From: Ignelater luminosus
Lineage: Eukaryota > Arthropoda > Insecta > Coleoptera > Elateridae
Reading direction: 5' to 3'
Assembly (NCBI GenBank): GCA_011009095.1
Contig: VTPC01090926.1
Coordinates: 1-64,000 of the forward strand
Length of the DNA: 64,000 nt
In this document: in pieces, positions 11,764 through 23,240 of the stretch
How the letters are laid out: each line of letters begins with the position of its first letter
How positions within the stretch are numbered: position 1 is the first letter of the stretch
Notes under the pieces: generated by a model
Databases searched by the model: none
What the model saw: the letters and a program-made list of their open reading frames with translations, nothing else
What the model was told of the DNA's origin: nothing
Program-made: the position numbers and the translations under genes

Positions 11764-12649
11764 CGAGGGTCGTTTGAAAAGTCCATGCAAAAATAAAAAC
11801 TACTTAATTGTTTGGGGTAAACCTTTTTTATTTTTCAACATAGTCTCCTTTTAGGCTTATACACTTCGTCCAACGCTGCTCTAGTTTGTTGATCCCTTCT
11901 GAATAATAGGATTTGTCCATGTCTGAAAAATAGCCATTCGTTTCTGCAATCACCTCCTCGTTTGAATAAAATCTTTTTCCCGCCATATATTTCTTCAAAT
12001 TGGGGAACAAATAGTAGTCCGAGGGAGCCAAGTCTGGAGAATAGGGGGAATGTGAAACGAGTTGGAACCCTATTTCCATTAATTTTGCGACCACAACTGC
12101 TGAGGCGTGAGCTGATGCGTTGTCGTGATGGAAAAAGACTTTTTTGTGGGTCAATCGTGGGCGTTTTTCTTGCAGCTCGAGATGCCTACAGCACTAGCAA
12201 TCTCACGCACCTTCACTCTTCTGTTATCCATCACCATATCATGGATTTTATCAATGATTTCTGGAGTAGTAACCTCAACAGGGCGTCCAGAACGTTCAGC
12301 GTCACTTGTGCCCATATGGCCACTCCGAGAATTTTGAAACCACTTATAAACTGTTTTAATCGAAGGTGCAGAGTCACCATAATGTTTATCAAGCTTCTCT
12401 TTAGTCTCCTGAGGCGTTTTGCCTTTCATAAAGTAATGTTTAATCAACACACGAAATTCTTTTTCGTCCATTTTTTGAAAATCACTCGACTTCCTCGATT
12501 CAAGCGAATGCCAAACACAAAGAAACAGACCGATCTGGCTGGAACTTGGTGTGTGTTCTTCCAAGAGATGCTACTAACTAAACATAACCTCGATATGCGC
12601 CAGTAGTGTCATCTCTCTGACTTTGCACGGACTTTTCAAACGACCCTCG
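11764..12649 (-). mobile_element. mariner element, 886 bp, internally deleted, TA target duplication
   Basis: The element is bounded by TA at 11762-11763 and 12650-12651. The terminal inverted repeats are about 28 bp with a single mismatch. Each starts CGAGGGTCGTTTGAAAAGTC (11764 inward; 12649 inward on the minus strand). This end sequence and the encoded DD34D transposase fit the mellifera-type mariners. Such elements are usually near 1.3 kb; this one is about 400 bp shorter because of an internal deletion near 12176-12186. It sits inside an older mariner-like transposase, so it arrived later. The near-perfect terminal repeats suggest it is fairly young. Confidence 0.92.
11828..12471 (-). 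pseudogene. mariner DD34D transposase lacking the first catalytic Asp
   Basis: Translation starts at the ATG at 12469-12471 (MDEKEFRVLIKHYF), giving the N-terminal helix-turn-helix domain with TVYKWFQNSRSG and the linker RSGRPVEVTTPE. It runs to about VREIASAVGIS near 12180. There the sequence jumps, with a frameshift, into the LQEKRPRLTHKKVFFHHDNASAH region. This removes the second half of the DNA-binding domain and the block carrying the first catalytic Asp. The second Asp (HHDN, codon 12122-12124) and third Asp (APSD, codon 12017-12019) remain, 34 residues apart. The C-terminus ends in GDYVEK and a stop at 11828-11830. It cannot make a working transposase, though the intact terminal repeats could in principle be used by one supplied in trans. 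Confidence 0.9.
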
Positions 12650-13178
12650 TATTTACAATCTGAAAGCACACATAAAACCGTTTGTGACACCTCACGAAGA
12701 ATTTATTATTTATTGGCTGGATTTAGACTCATCTTATTGCCGCAGAAATTTGGTTAAATGGATGAATGGCAACTTGGGTTTTGTTCCAAAAGAGTTCAAT
12801 CCTTCCAATTGTCCTGAGCTGAGGCCAATATAGAAAAACATTGGGCAATCGTGATGTGGAAACTCTTGAGGATACGTGGGAAAGCAAAGAATATCACACA
12901 CTTTAAGAAAAAGTAGGAAAAGATAACTAATGGAGTTAATGAGACTACCGTTTGGCATGTGATAAATTCAAAATTGCACCGTCGAGATCATCAAAATTAA
13001 GTTATGAAGTTAAGACTTTTTCATTTTTTAGGAATTTGTGTTTGTTGTTTTTCAGTCTTATTGTAACAAAGAAGTCTAAACTCCATATTTTGTACTTTAT
13101 TTAAGCTTATTAAAAAATAAGTAAAATGAATTAGAAAAATTGAAATGAACAAGAAACTACTTGTGGTTCCCAGGACTG

Positions 13179-15421
13179 TATAAAGGCCGAGGGCCCGTCC
13201 TGACCAAAAACAGACTGACGAACTGCGACAAGAGAAGTACATGATAAATACTCTTCTGTTTTAATCAGATTAACACGTAAACTACTGTTATTCTAATGTT
13301 TCTGTATAGAAATACGGTACCTAATTATTTCAGTTAAATGTTTACAGCAGACAGAAAAATTTGTTAAATCAGCTAAACTGAACTAATTTCTTTTCCAACG
13401 AATATAGCCGTTGCATTCTATTCAAAATCCTTATTCAATATAAAGACACATTGTCCCGTATTACGTTGTTATCTAAGATTCCAAAGTTAGAAGATTAACG
13501 CCTCAAGAAACTCGGCAAACTCTCATTGAATTTTTTTTCCCATTTACACTGCATTTGTGTAACATTTCTAAAGCGTCTGGGTATTTACGTAACACAGGGG
13601 GATTCAAAAGGATTTTTGTCACGTTTCAAATGGACCTTAGGACTTCGTTTCAAATGCTATCAAAGAGACAAAATTGCCCTTGCATAATACCTCTTGCCTC
13701 TTGGATTTCTTGATGTCGTGAACTCTATCTTGCACCCTTTAAAAAGATCATCTTTTATTCCCTGGAACTTCAAATATAATTTTTATTTGAATTTGACTCT
13801 CCTAGCTTGATTTCCGTTTACAACAACTAAAATACGTTTTATTGCAGTCGAACGTCACACATATAAAGTTACAATAAACCCGTGTTTTTTCTCTAAAAAT
13901 AAGGAAAAAATAATAAAAAAGAAACTTTTTTATAGATTATAGCTGTTCGCTAGTATATTTTACGATAGGATTAGCCTTTTCCACACAATACGTTTTTATT
14001 AACAAGTAAATACCTAGTCCGTAAACAAAAACGGGGGAGAAAAGCTCTTAATTTATTGTAGTAATGAAAAATGGCAATTAAACTCTCAGAGACGCTTATA
14101 AAACTCCTTAAATATTATAATTAGAGGCTAAAGTTTTTAATTTTTGTTCTTCCTTTTTCGCTGTGAAATTCCGGAAACGTACGGAAGATTATTTTTAGGA
14201 TACTTAACAACGTTTGTTATCCCCGTCTTCAGAAGAGTAACAGCTGAATTTCCTGGTTTCTAGAAATTTATGTGAGGAGGAAAACTAGAATCTCTAAAAA
14301 CCTTAAAGGGGAAAACTAAAATGTCACAATATGGATTCGCCTGAAGCACTCATAAGAGTTTGTGAGAGTTTAATACATAGTTGTTGGTTGGTTGCATAAT
14401 TTGCAGGATTAAGCTACTCTTCTCCTAGCCCAATCTTTCCTCGGGATTACACTTAATCCTCTCATTTACCTCTTAATTTAGCTTTATTGTTCGAAATTTC
14501 AAACTTGAAAATTTATAAAGAGATTTATGCATCTATTTTTGTGCTTTGAATTAATTTTAATTAATACAAAAAGGGGCAAAAGTAGATTTTCAAATCAAAT
14601 ATTGCCAGTCAGTAGACTAATTAATGGCCGTTTCTTAATAGGACACAGCAGTAGAATCGCCCAGTTAAAAGAATTAGTTTGAAAATTAACTTGAAGAGTA
14701 CAAGCAGATGTTAGGTAATTAAAAAATTCTTGTTTGTGTTTAACAAACCGGTTGTGTATGGTTCATTATGGGATAACTAAAGATTTTTTAGGTTTATTTT
14801 TTTAAGAAAAGAATTGCTGTTTGGGTAAGTAATTTCCAAATAATTAACACATTATATTGACGAACAGATGAAACCCGTCCGTAATAATTACAGATTACGC
14901 AGTTATTTTTTTCCTGAAATTCTTTTCAAATGTACACAGTTGTGGTTTTAATTAATTAATTTCAACAGGTGTACTATAATTATCTATTGATAGCAGAAAC
15001 TTTGTATTCGTTGTGTCCAGAATGTATGATTAGTTCATTACTGTACACGCGTTATGTTCATTCATTGAAATAGCAGCTGAGTAATACAAACGTAACCTAG
15101 AACTGTTTATTTCCTTTTTTATCTTGTTTCAATGAATTGATTTGTACTATGTTTTAACTTATATTCTTATATTAGATTTTATTCTCAATTCATAAGCTTC
15201 CTTCTTAAATGACTGGCGATCAATACTCAAACTTATCGTTTTGCTACAAAAACATTGATAATTGGAAATATCAGTGCCATAGTTGATATAAATCATATCC
15301 TAGAAGACAAGATTCTGAACACTAAAACGTTTAAAACTGCTCTCGTGTTATTATAATATCAATCACTTCATTTATCATGCCTAACTGCTCTGAAAAATAG
15401 AAAAAGTTCAGTTTCGCTTTA
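13179..15421. other. AT-rich non-coding stretch
   Basis: No protein domain, RNA gene or repeat boundary is recognised. A T-rich and A-rich sequence with short homopolymers dominates. Confidence 0.55.
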
Positions 15422-16480
15422 TCAGATATGATTGGGGATGTGTCGTGAGTTGGTACAGTGGTGTTTCCGGCAATTCAATGGCAGCTCAAAAGCCTCACTT
15501 CTAACGAGGTTGTATACCAACAGCTCAAATAGTCGACGTTGAATGCTGAGTCGAGGCAGTTTGTGGAAACGTGACTTTGTCGACTTGGCCTTGCTGGTAT
15601 GGGTTGTAATTGTGGTTTTGGGCGTCACCGAAAGTTGATCGGTTCCTCCTCCCCGTAGAGAGTTGTAATCAATCTTTTCTTGTTTAAACATCGCCGTTGG
15701 TTGCTACGAAGCAACCCTTTTGGTGTTTTCATAGTTTCCTTCGTTGTTATTAGGTTGCTGGATTTTCGCTGCAGGACTGGTCAATCCTAGTGGCTCTGAC
15801 AGGACAGTAGCAGTTCTGCGGTAAGGTTCCTTTATGCCTACTCTTGTCGTTCTGGACGTCGAAGCGTTTTTTTTTTATTCTTACTTTGATGTCGCTTACA
15901 TGCTCGATGGCGAGCTGAAAATGCAGTAGATACCCAATTTGTTCTTCAGTTTTGCACAAAGTGATGAGTTTGGCTTAATTAACGATTGGTGCGACATGTT
16001 TGAGTTTGAATTTTTTCTGATGAAATCGCTCACTCGTTTGTTTTCTTGTCGGTTCTTCCATGAACGAGCATGGAATTGGATACTTTGAGTCTCGCTCAGG
16101 AAAAGAACTTTGAAGCGTTTAGTTTCTTCGCTTCTTCTCTTAACTGCAAGACGATGCGTTGCATCCAGTTGTCAAGTGATATGTTCTCCACGGCGACAAT
16201 TCTCTAGAAATACGGTAGTGTCCTAGCAGTAAGGGGCGGTGTACTAGGGCAACGGCGATGCGGTTGATGTGGGCCATTACCGTTGCGACAGAGTAGCGGG
16301 CTTATGTGTTTTTTTCCATTGTAGTCGATCTTCTGTTAACAATCTTGAGATCTCAGGAAATTAGTTTTTCTTTGTTTGAATAAATCGGCCACACCGTTGA
16401 GAGATAATTGACACCTGGTGGTGTACCAGTGCAGTGAGTGGAACTTCCACAGTTTCCCTTTTTTCTGTTGTTGAACTTTT
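15422..16480 (-). other. less AT-rich segment with broken open frames, origin unknown
   Basis: This segment is clearly richer in G and C than its flanks. On the minus strand it holds open stretches of 70-90 codons, for example at 15422-15691 and 15750-15959, plus a shorter run containing LDNWMQRIVLQLREEAKKLN near 16120-16190. The peptides are rich in Lys, Arg and Gln. That pattern would fit an eroded retroelement gag or a host gene fragment, but I recognise no domain and cannot choose between these. Confidence 0.25.
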
Positions 16481-19400
16481 TTTCTAATTTAATTCTTTTG
16501 CTGTTGGATTGCTTTTCAACTGTTGGCTGAAATAAAGGAAAAGCTTATTTCAAAGGAAGCGAGGTTCAAGTTGAGAAAAAGTGAGTTTTGGCGATTCTCC
16601 GATTTTTGATGTGCTGCTCCTAGAGCTAGATGCTGCATATGGCTGTTACTTTTTCTTCTGGATGCCTGAGTGAGCTTACTGGACTGACAGGAAAGATTAA
16701 TAACTGGGGATGGCCTTTTATTACCCTGTACTGCTTTCCAGTTGTACTCTATATTGTATCCTATACTATACACTACATAAGAAAGATTCCATGACGATAG
16801 GAATTTCCATTTCAAAAATATAACATAAAACACTCTGTTTTTCGTCGTGACAAGATGGGGCAAAGAACGTTAAAAGTAAATCGGAAGAAACTTGTACCAA
16901 GCTACTACTAAAAGTCTTTTTATAAATTTCTAGAATTATCAATCATTTGAACAATCCTGGTATAAAGACCAGTTTTTCACTGCAGTTTCTGTAGCATATC
17001 GTCCTCAATGTATTTGTCAGATTTCGTCCTGCTATTTGTTATGATTCTCTCAAGCTCAAGAGCTTATGAATTGAACGCGATTCTTCACTTTGCGTTCTAA
17101 ACTCCACAGAGGTGTGTTTATCGCTTTCCTTATTCTATCAAGTAGGGAAATAACAATTCGGGAACGCTGTAGGACCCTTATGGATCATATAGTCAAGTCG
17201 ACCTGGTAGTTTTTGAGATTTAGAAAGCGGGTATGGTCAAAAAAGGTCATTTGCATTACATTATTTTGATTAAATAAAATTGGATGCGTTGAAGATTTAA
17301 TAAAATTTAGTTGAAATTGAAGACATTAAATATATCGGCGACTTCAGAAGTGAATGTAGTAGTCATGCCGCCCTTTTATCTTCTCGGTGTAAAATCCTGG
17401 CTATTAATCTAATAGTTAATAGCTTTTTATTGGAAGTTAGTAATCCCTAGGCTGCTTTGTAATTGATACATTGATTGATTGACTTGACTCCCTGTAAATG
17501 TGAATTTTCGAGTGTTGCTGTTCTTAGTCTTGGTGAACAATTCTGAAATAGCTTAACATACATCTCAGTATTTTTCCTTTCTTGATTCGGTCCACCATTA
17601 AACCCTAAGTGTAGAGTTCTTTTTGGAACTTCTTTAAATTGAATTAATTCTTATTATGAACTTCTTCTTGGAGTAAAATATTATTCAGTCTTCTTTGGAC
17701 AATGGTAATTCGGTTGCAGTGGAGGATTTTTTCTTCGAAGGATTAGAGCGGTAACAACCCAAATAAAATTTGGAGGAGCCTCTGCTTTTTATAAGAATCA
17801 AGTCAAAGTCCGGCGGCTAGACAGAAAGAGGTAAATTCTCCACTTAAACGAAGAGTCTGTGGTGTACACAAATAAATTAATTCATGCGTTATCATTCAAC
17901 TAAGCAGCCTTACTCAAAATTAATATAAATATAAAAACGGAAAAATTAATGCAGATGAAATCAGTTCAATTTGATAAAATAAAATAGAAAAAACCAGTAG
18001 GAGATAAGAAAATCTAATCCACAGAAAACAAAACTTAGTTCAGAACGGAACTGAGATTTGCTTGCTTGACGAATACCAAAAAGGAGATTGGTAGTATGAG
18101 TGTTTGGTAAAACAACAAACATTATTAATAAAGGTGTGTCCTATCTGAATTCTTTCTTCTTTCAGACAAAGTTGCGTTTAATGCCTTGGAGTGACTATAA
18201 AAAGATACTTTAAACTAGAGAACATCTGAGAGTAATAAGCAAGTAAAAATTTAATTTTATGCATATTGCACATTTTTAGATAATTATTTATTAATAGAGA
18301 AACAAGAAATCCGAAATTTATTTACCTGTCGAATATAATGACCTAATTTCAAAACGTCCATGATAGCTTGCACATCTACATGTCTAATTTTCAAATGCAA
18401 ATTTGAAATTGTTAAAGCAAAGCTCATCATTCATCAATCGGTCAGTATTAACAGTGAAAGTTGATCAAACAAAGCAGGTTACTGTAAAACCATTGTCGAA
18501 AGCGACCCAACTTGCTAATTTCAATATTCGATTGATGTGAATGTGAATTTTATTAAAATATACGTTTTTGAACCCAAACACGTCCCTGATTACATGAAAC
18601 CTTTTTTTACCTGGAATGATTATTTCTTTCATTTAATTGTTATACATGTGAACCTTCAAGATAACCGATCAAAGAATTTACAATATCGAGTTTTTTTTAA
18701 ATTTAGATTGTAGTAATATCTGCATAACATTTTGGCTCTATTTTCTTATCCGAAAATGAAATTTTATGAATCCGCAGGTAGTACCTAGATTTTTTTTACC
18801 GAGATGCAAATTTTGAAATGCTCGTTTCTGTTGAAATAGGAAATCTAAAGGTCAGCACGTATTCAAACAAGAAAACCCTAATTAAACTTTAGGATATAGG
18901 ATATAATATAACACTGTTATTAAAATACAAACAAAGAACTTTTATTTTAAGGTAATTTAAAGCAAGTCATTACAAAGTCTGTTTAAAACAAAAGTTAGAT
19001 ACATTGTATCTAATAAACTACCATATCAAATATCTCCAATTACCATGAAATGAAGCATATTTGCCAATAATACATCCTGATTATAAAATTTCTGTAATTT
19101 AATTGTTTAGATAATTAGCTTTCTAAAATACCCTGGTACCCTCAAATTGATTTAAATCTTTTAATATTATATATTAGTGACAAAAAATTGCAACGTTAAT
19201 GATGTGTAATGACGTCATTAAATCATTTTTCAACAGCCATTCACAAATATTGTTGAAGTATTGATGTTTTCTATAATCATATGAGTGTTAGTTGAATATA
19301 ATCTACTGTAGATGTTCTAAAAACGCGCTAAAATAATGACATTAGATAGGTGTTCTAATAAAATGCACAATTCGATAGTTTTAAATCAAAAACTCATTAG

Positions 19401-20196
19401 TCTAGAACATACAGAATGTTTTAGATAACTAAGAACATGGAAATCAACATGAAAAAAACTTACGAGGTTAATATAAAAATGACATTATCGAAAACAACAC
19501 AATTGTTGTGTAATAAACGTCATTTTTGGCTATGCCAAAACACCCTGTATATTCAAGAGTATTTAAATATCCAGGTGTGATAATCTTGATTCAAGGTATC
19601 CGTTGTATCAAATCAAACTAGAAAATGGTGCTCTTAGAATAAGAACTTTAACTTAATTAGATTTATAAGAGTGAGATCACTAACTAGGAATACAGTACGT
19701 GATCCACGTTCACGTCCTGCTCTTCTTTGTTTCTTTAACAATTCTTTAGTTTGGCCTAGAGGTCAGAAATAGGCGAGACACATGTCCGGTTCCATCATCG
19801 GTGAATGCTGCTTGGTTAATTGGTCCGCTCAATCAGGAATGGCCTTGCTGCAAAATTATTTAAAACAGAAGAAAGAAAAAAATAATCGGCGAGGGAATAT
19901 AGATAATGCGTTGGCTAGGGATCGGTAAAGATAGATAGATGATTGGAATAGTACGCTAATAGTCCTTCTAAAGCTGCTACGAAACTGTCTTGAGACCTTT
20001 TTTTTTCGTAAGTTCAATAGTTTCAGGTGATAATTTATCTATGAAAACGAATTGGTATGAAGTAACACTAAATGACAACGGCAGTGAAGAAGAGAAAAAA
20101 CTAACCCGCTACTAGCTTTGTGACGTACCTAAGTAATCGACAATATATTGCGTTTCGTATAAAGCGGAGGAATAACACATTTTTTGCAATGTGGAC
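16481..20196. other. AT-rich non-coding stretch
   Basis: No gene is recognised. A perfect 14-base palindrome, TAATGACGTCATTA (19207-19220), contains a CRE/ATF-type core. A CACCCTGTATA motif near 19540, of a type repeated at 49409-49480, hints at an old interspersed repeat. Confidence 0.5.
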
Positions 20197-22477
20197 CAGA
20201 GTTGTGACCAGTACTCAATAAAAGTACTGGGAGTAACCAGTATCCAGTATCAAACAATTGATATTTTACTTACAGTATTAAGTATCAGTACTTTTCAAAA
20301 GTACTTGAAATATTTAGTAAAGTACGGGAAACCAAAGATTCGGAGTATCACTATCAAGTAAAACCTCTCTAATTACTTCCAGTACTTCTGACTACTTAAG
20401 AGTGCTTTAAATACTTGCAGTAGTTTCAAGTACTGCAAGTACTTTTTTAAAAGTTGAGGACCAGCACTAGTAAGTACTCCTTAATTACAGTGCAAGTACT
20501 TTTTTAAAAAGGATACCTACCTTTGATTTAAAATAAAAATTTTACCTAGTGAAGATTTTTTCAAATTGTTTTTTTGCTACTTAAGTGACAAGGTATAAAG
20601 GAAGCTCGTCTTAAAAATGTAGTTTTTGTATAGTGTACTAAACACAGTTTTAAAATGAATTAAAGTGATATTAAACAAAAAAAATTTTTCAAAACTGCAT
20701 TAATAACCCTTTTAAACTAAAGTATGAAATCGATCAGAAAATAAATAAGGAAGATGCAGGAGTGTGAAAGTGAGAAGTGAAACACCACAAAGCTCTGATA
20801 ATCTTTTGTAAGGCATGTACCATACGTGGAATACCTCCTATAGTCACTCAAAGATAAATCAAAATGTAGCTCAGAACTTGTTGAATTATCTTTACTGAAT
20901 TAGATCTTCTTGCTTTGTTCCACAGATTTGCATATTTATTAAAAAATTGACAATTTTTACTTCTAAAGTTCATGAGAAGTTTTTTAGGAATTGTTGTAGT
21001 TTGTAGGCGCAATTAAGTTAAAAGTGTACGATGCACATCATAAATATTCTGGTAAGAATCTAGAGAATTCAGTAGTTAAGCTTTTTGATTCGTATGAATC
21101 AGCTACACTAACGAACTCTGGTGATCAAAATAGTCTACCTCCCAAGAGATCTTTGTCCATAATTTGTAAACAGTAAGATATTTTGTTTTGCTGTCTGCGG
21201 CAAAATTGTAGTTCAAGTCAAAAGGAATAACTCTGCTGAACATATCAATTCAAAATACTTACAGCTTGGGCTTCAGCAGAAATGACTTCAGTGTGCATTA
21301 TGACGTCATCGAAAACGGCAAAGATCTGCTGTGATTAAGTGCGCCGCATTTTGGGATCAAGGATAGGGACAGATGTTTTTTCGGCATATCTATCTAAAAC
21401 GAGATGTCTTCTCGAAATACGACTGTACCTCATAAACGGTCAACCTTAGATTCTAGAAAGCTGAAGAAACCCGTTTCGAAACAATTGAAGGTGCTGTGGT
21501 AAAATGATGTCTACTAATAGCACTTGACGCCTTGAACACAAGTCCGAAGAAAAATTTAAAAATCAATCGTCTACGAGTTATAGATGAAAAACCTTTAAGC
21601 AATGTGAAGAAATCATGTAGGTAACTCAGATTACAAACTTTGAGCTCAAAAAACCCGCTTATTTGACCTAATCTAGCAGAATCTCTTGGGGAATAGATTA
21701 TTTTGATCAGATATTGCCGATTTTTGTTGAGAAATCTTATTGTCTGTGGGTTTTACTTGAGCTGTAACTAACGGTTAGTAATGCATATTTACTGGCCAAA
21801 TGATTTTTTGAAATACACACATAATTAAATAATTCTATATAATAGTCAATACTAATTAAGATAAAACAATTCAAACGTTTTGTAAACGTTATGCTTTTTG
21901 GTGTAGTTTTTAAATAGGATTGTTAAAAGATTTTTAAATAGCATATAAGACTATTTATTAATTTAAATTTTTAATATAAAAGACAGAATAAATACACGTA
22001 AAGGTTTTTTATATCAATTTATTTAAAAACACTTCGTACTTTAGTGTAAACTACTTGAAGTGTTTATAATTTTACCGGGAATAAAGTACTTGGACTGGTT
22101 TATATGTTTACAGTACATTTCCAAATAACCAGTGGTACTTAATAAAAATTTTAAAAAAACAACTTTGTAGACATAAAACTGGAAATTCCAGTACCAGTAC
22201 AGCAATTTAAAAATACTGAAAGTAAACTACTTAAAGTATCTACATTACTGATTTCAATACATTTTCGTACCAAGTATTTCAATTCCGTTTACAGTACTTT
22301 TCAAAGTAACCAGTGGTACTTCTAAAAATACAAGTACTAGAACTTTGTAGACATAATACTGAAGATTTCAGTACCAGTAGAGTAATTTGAAAATTACTTA
22401 AAGTAAAGTACTTAAAGTACCTAAATTATTGATTACAATATTCGCAGTACATTTTTGTACTGAGTACCTCAACTCTG
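20197..22477. mobile_element. hAT-like element, 2.28 kb, no intact transposase
   Basis: The segment starts CAGAGTTGTGACCAGTACTC. Its other end, read inward on the minus strand, starts CAGAGTTGAGGTACTCAGTA; the first eight bases are identical and the AGTACT pattern continues. The flanks are ATGTGGAC (20189-20196) and ATGTGGTC (22478-22485), an 8-bp target duplication with one mismatch. Both are typical of hAT transposons. The first 320 bases and the last 460 bases are packed with AGTACTT and its complement, as in sub-terminal transposase-binding regions. The middle (about 20520-22000) is AT-rich with no open transposase frame, so it is non-autonomous or decayed beyond recognition. Confidence 0.75.
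22107..22477. repeat. two tandem ~181-bp sub-terminal units in the hAT-like element
   Basis: Copy one is 22107-22287 and copy two 22288-22477. Both begin TTTACAGTAC and share AACCAGTGGTACTT, ACTTTGTAGACATAA and a CTTAAAGTA block. Copy two ends with the terminal repeat of the element. The copies differ at many positions, so the duplication is old. Confidence 0.7.
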
Positions 22478-22589
22478 ATGTGGTCTGGGTGCCAGATTGG
22501 TTTCGAAAGTACTCATTGATCATCTACTGCCTGTATTACAAACGGTGTTTACTCACAATACAGTAATACAGTTTGGTAATAACGGGAGC

Positions 22590-23240
22590 TTGCGAATATC
22601 CAGCCTTTTCCTTCAGCAGCAAATCCAAAAGTGGAGGTTTTAAGCCGGGTTTTTCCCTAAACAGAATAGCAGCATTTCTTTTAAAGAACCGTCTTTTACA
22701 AAAGTGAAGCATTTTGTTACTAGAATCAGTAGTAAACAGCAGGATGTCCTCTAGATACTAACAGATGTAAATACCAGTTTTAAAATTGGAAAGAAACTTG
22801 TTGGTAAAGACAACGCTAACTGATACGCCTTGAGGAACCCCATAGCCAATGTTGATTTTATGAGATAACGTGGCACTGACTCAAAGTCAGAGTCATCAGT
22901 TCCTGAGAAACTCTCCAATGATGCCACAACCTCACGTTGCTTTCTACGGGTCGGCTAAAATAGCTGAAATGCAAAATTCTGAATCAACGGCCGATCTGTT
23001 TCTGTAGAACCAAACTGGTACCCGTTCACCATGCTACTATTTTCCAGAAAGTTAAGCATAAGTTACGCATGATGGTCAATAAATAGGCTGGTAATTGGTT
23101 ACGTCCGAGCTCTTCGACTACTTTTAAAATGAAACACGACAATTGCTTCTTGCTTAAACGAATACTGTCTACTACTCCAGATTTAATTACACAGATCAAT
23201 TAACTTATTTTCGGTGAGTCAGCATTTCATAATGAAGGGT
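22590..23240 (-). pseudogene. decayed non-LTR retrotransposon reverse transcriptase
   Basis: On the minus strand the motif order fits a LINE reverse transcriptase. A block reading FYRNRSAVDSEFCISAIL (about 22970-23016) resembles the GFRKNRSTVD motif. Next comes INIGYGVPQGVSVSVVF (about 22805-22855), and then YLEDILLFTTDS (about 22727-22762), where YADD has become YLED. The spacing between blocks is right, but each lies among stops and frameshifts. Sequence further upstream on this strand (to about 24150) may be the eroded N-terminal part of the same element, though I see no firm endonuclease motif. The clade cannot be named from what remains. Confidence 0.5.

Larger units (their letters stand above)
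11380..13178 (+). pseudogene. mariner-like (DD36E spacing) transposase, split by a nested mariner
   Basis: A decayed IS630-Tc1-mariner transposase runs on the plus strand in two blocks, 11380-11761 and 12652-12960. The first contains LVMGDETYGKVDF, matching the MDDETYVK block with the first catalytic Asp (codon 11464-11466). The second contains YWLDLDSSY (second Asp, codon 12720-12722), then VPKEFNPSNCPELRPI, directly followed by TAG at 12831-12833. In related proteins a Glu follows PELRPI, so the third catalytic acid codon has become a stop. The spacing is 36 residues between the second Asp and that position. Other frameshifts are present. A possible right end, read on the minus strand as CAGTCCTGGGAACCACAAGT, lies at about 13150-13178 next to TA. 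The two blocks are separated exactly by the 886-bp element inserted at a TA. Confidence 0.75.

Noticed and set aside
11962-12606. 214-codon plus-strand frame across the mariner
   Set aside because: It is antisense to the mariner transposase, which is recognised by motifs on the minus strand.
17460-17640. Minus-strand open segment of about 67 codons
   Set aside because: No start codon, no recognised domain and no neighbouring coding blocks; chance is the simpler reading.
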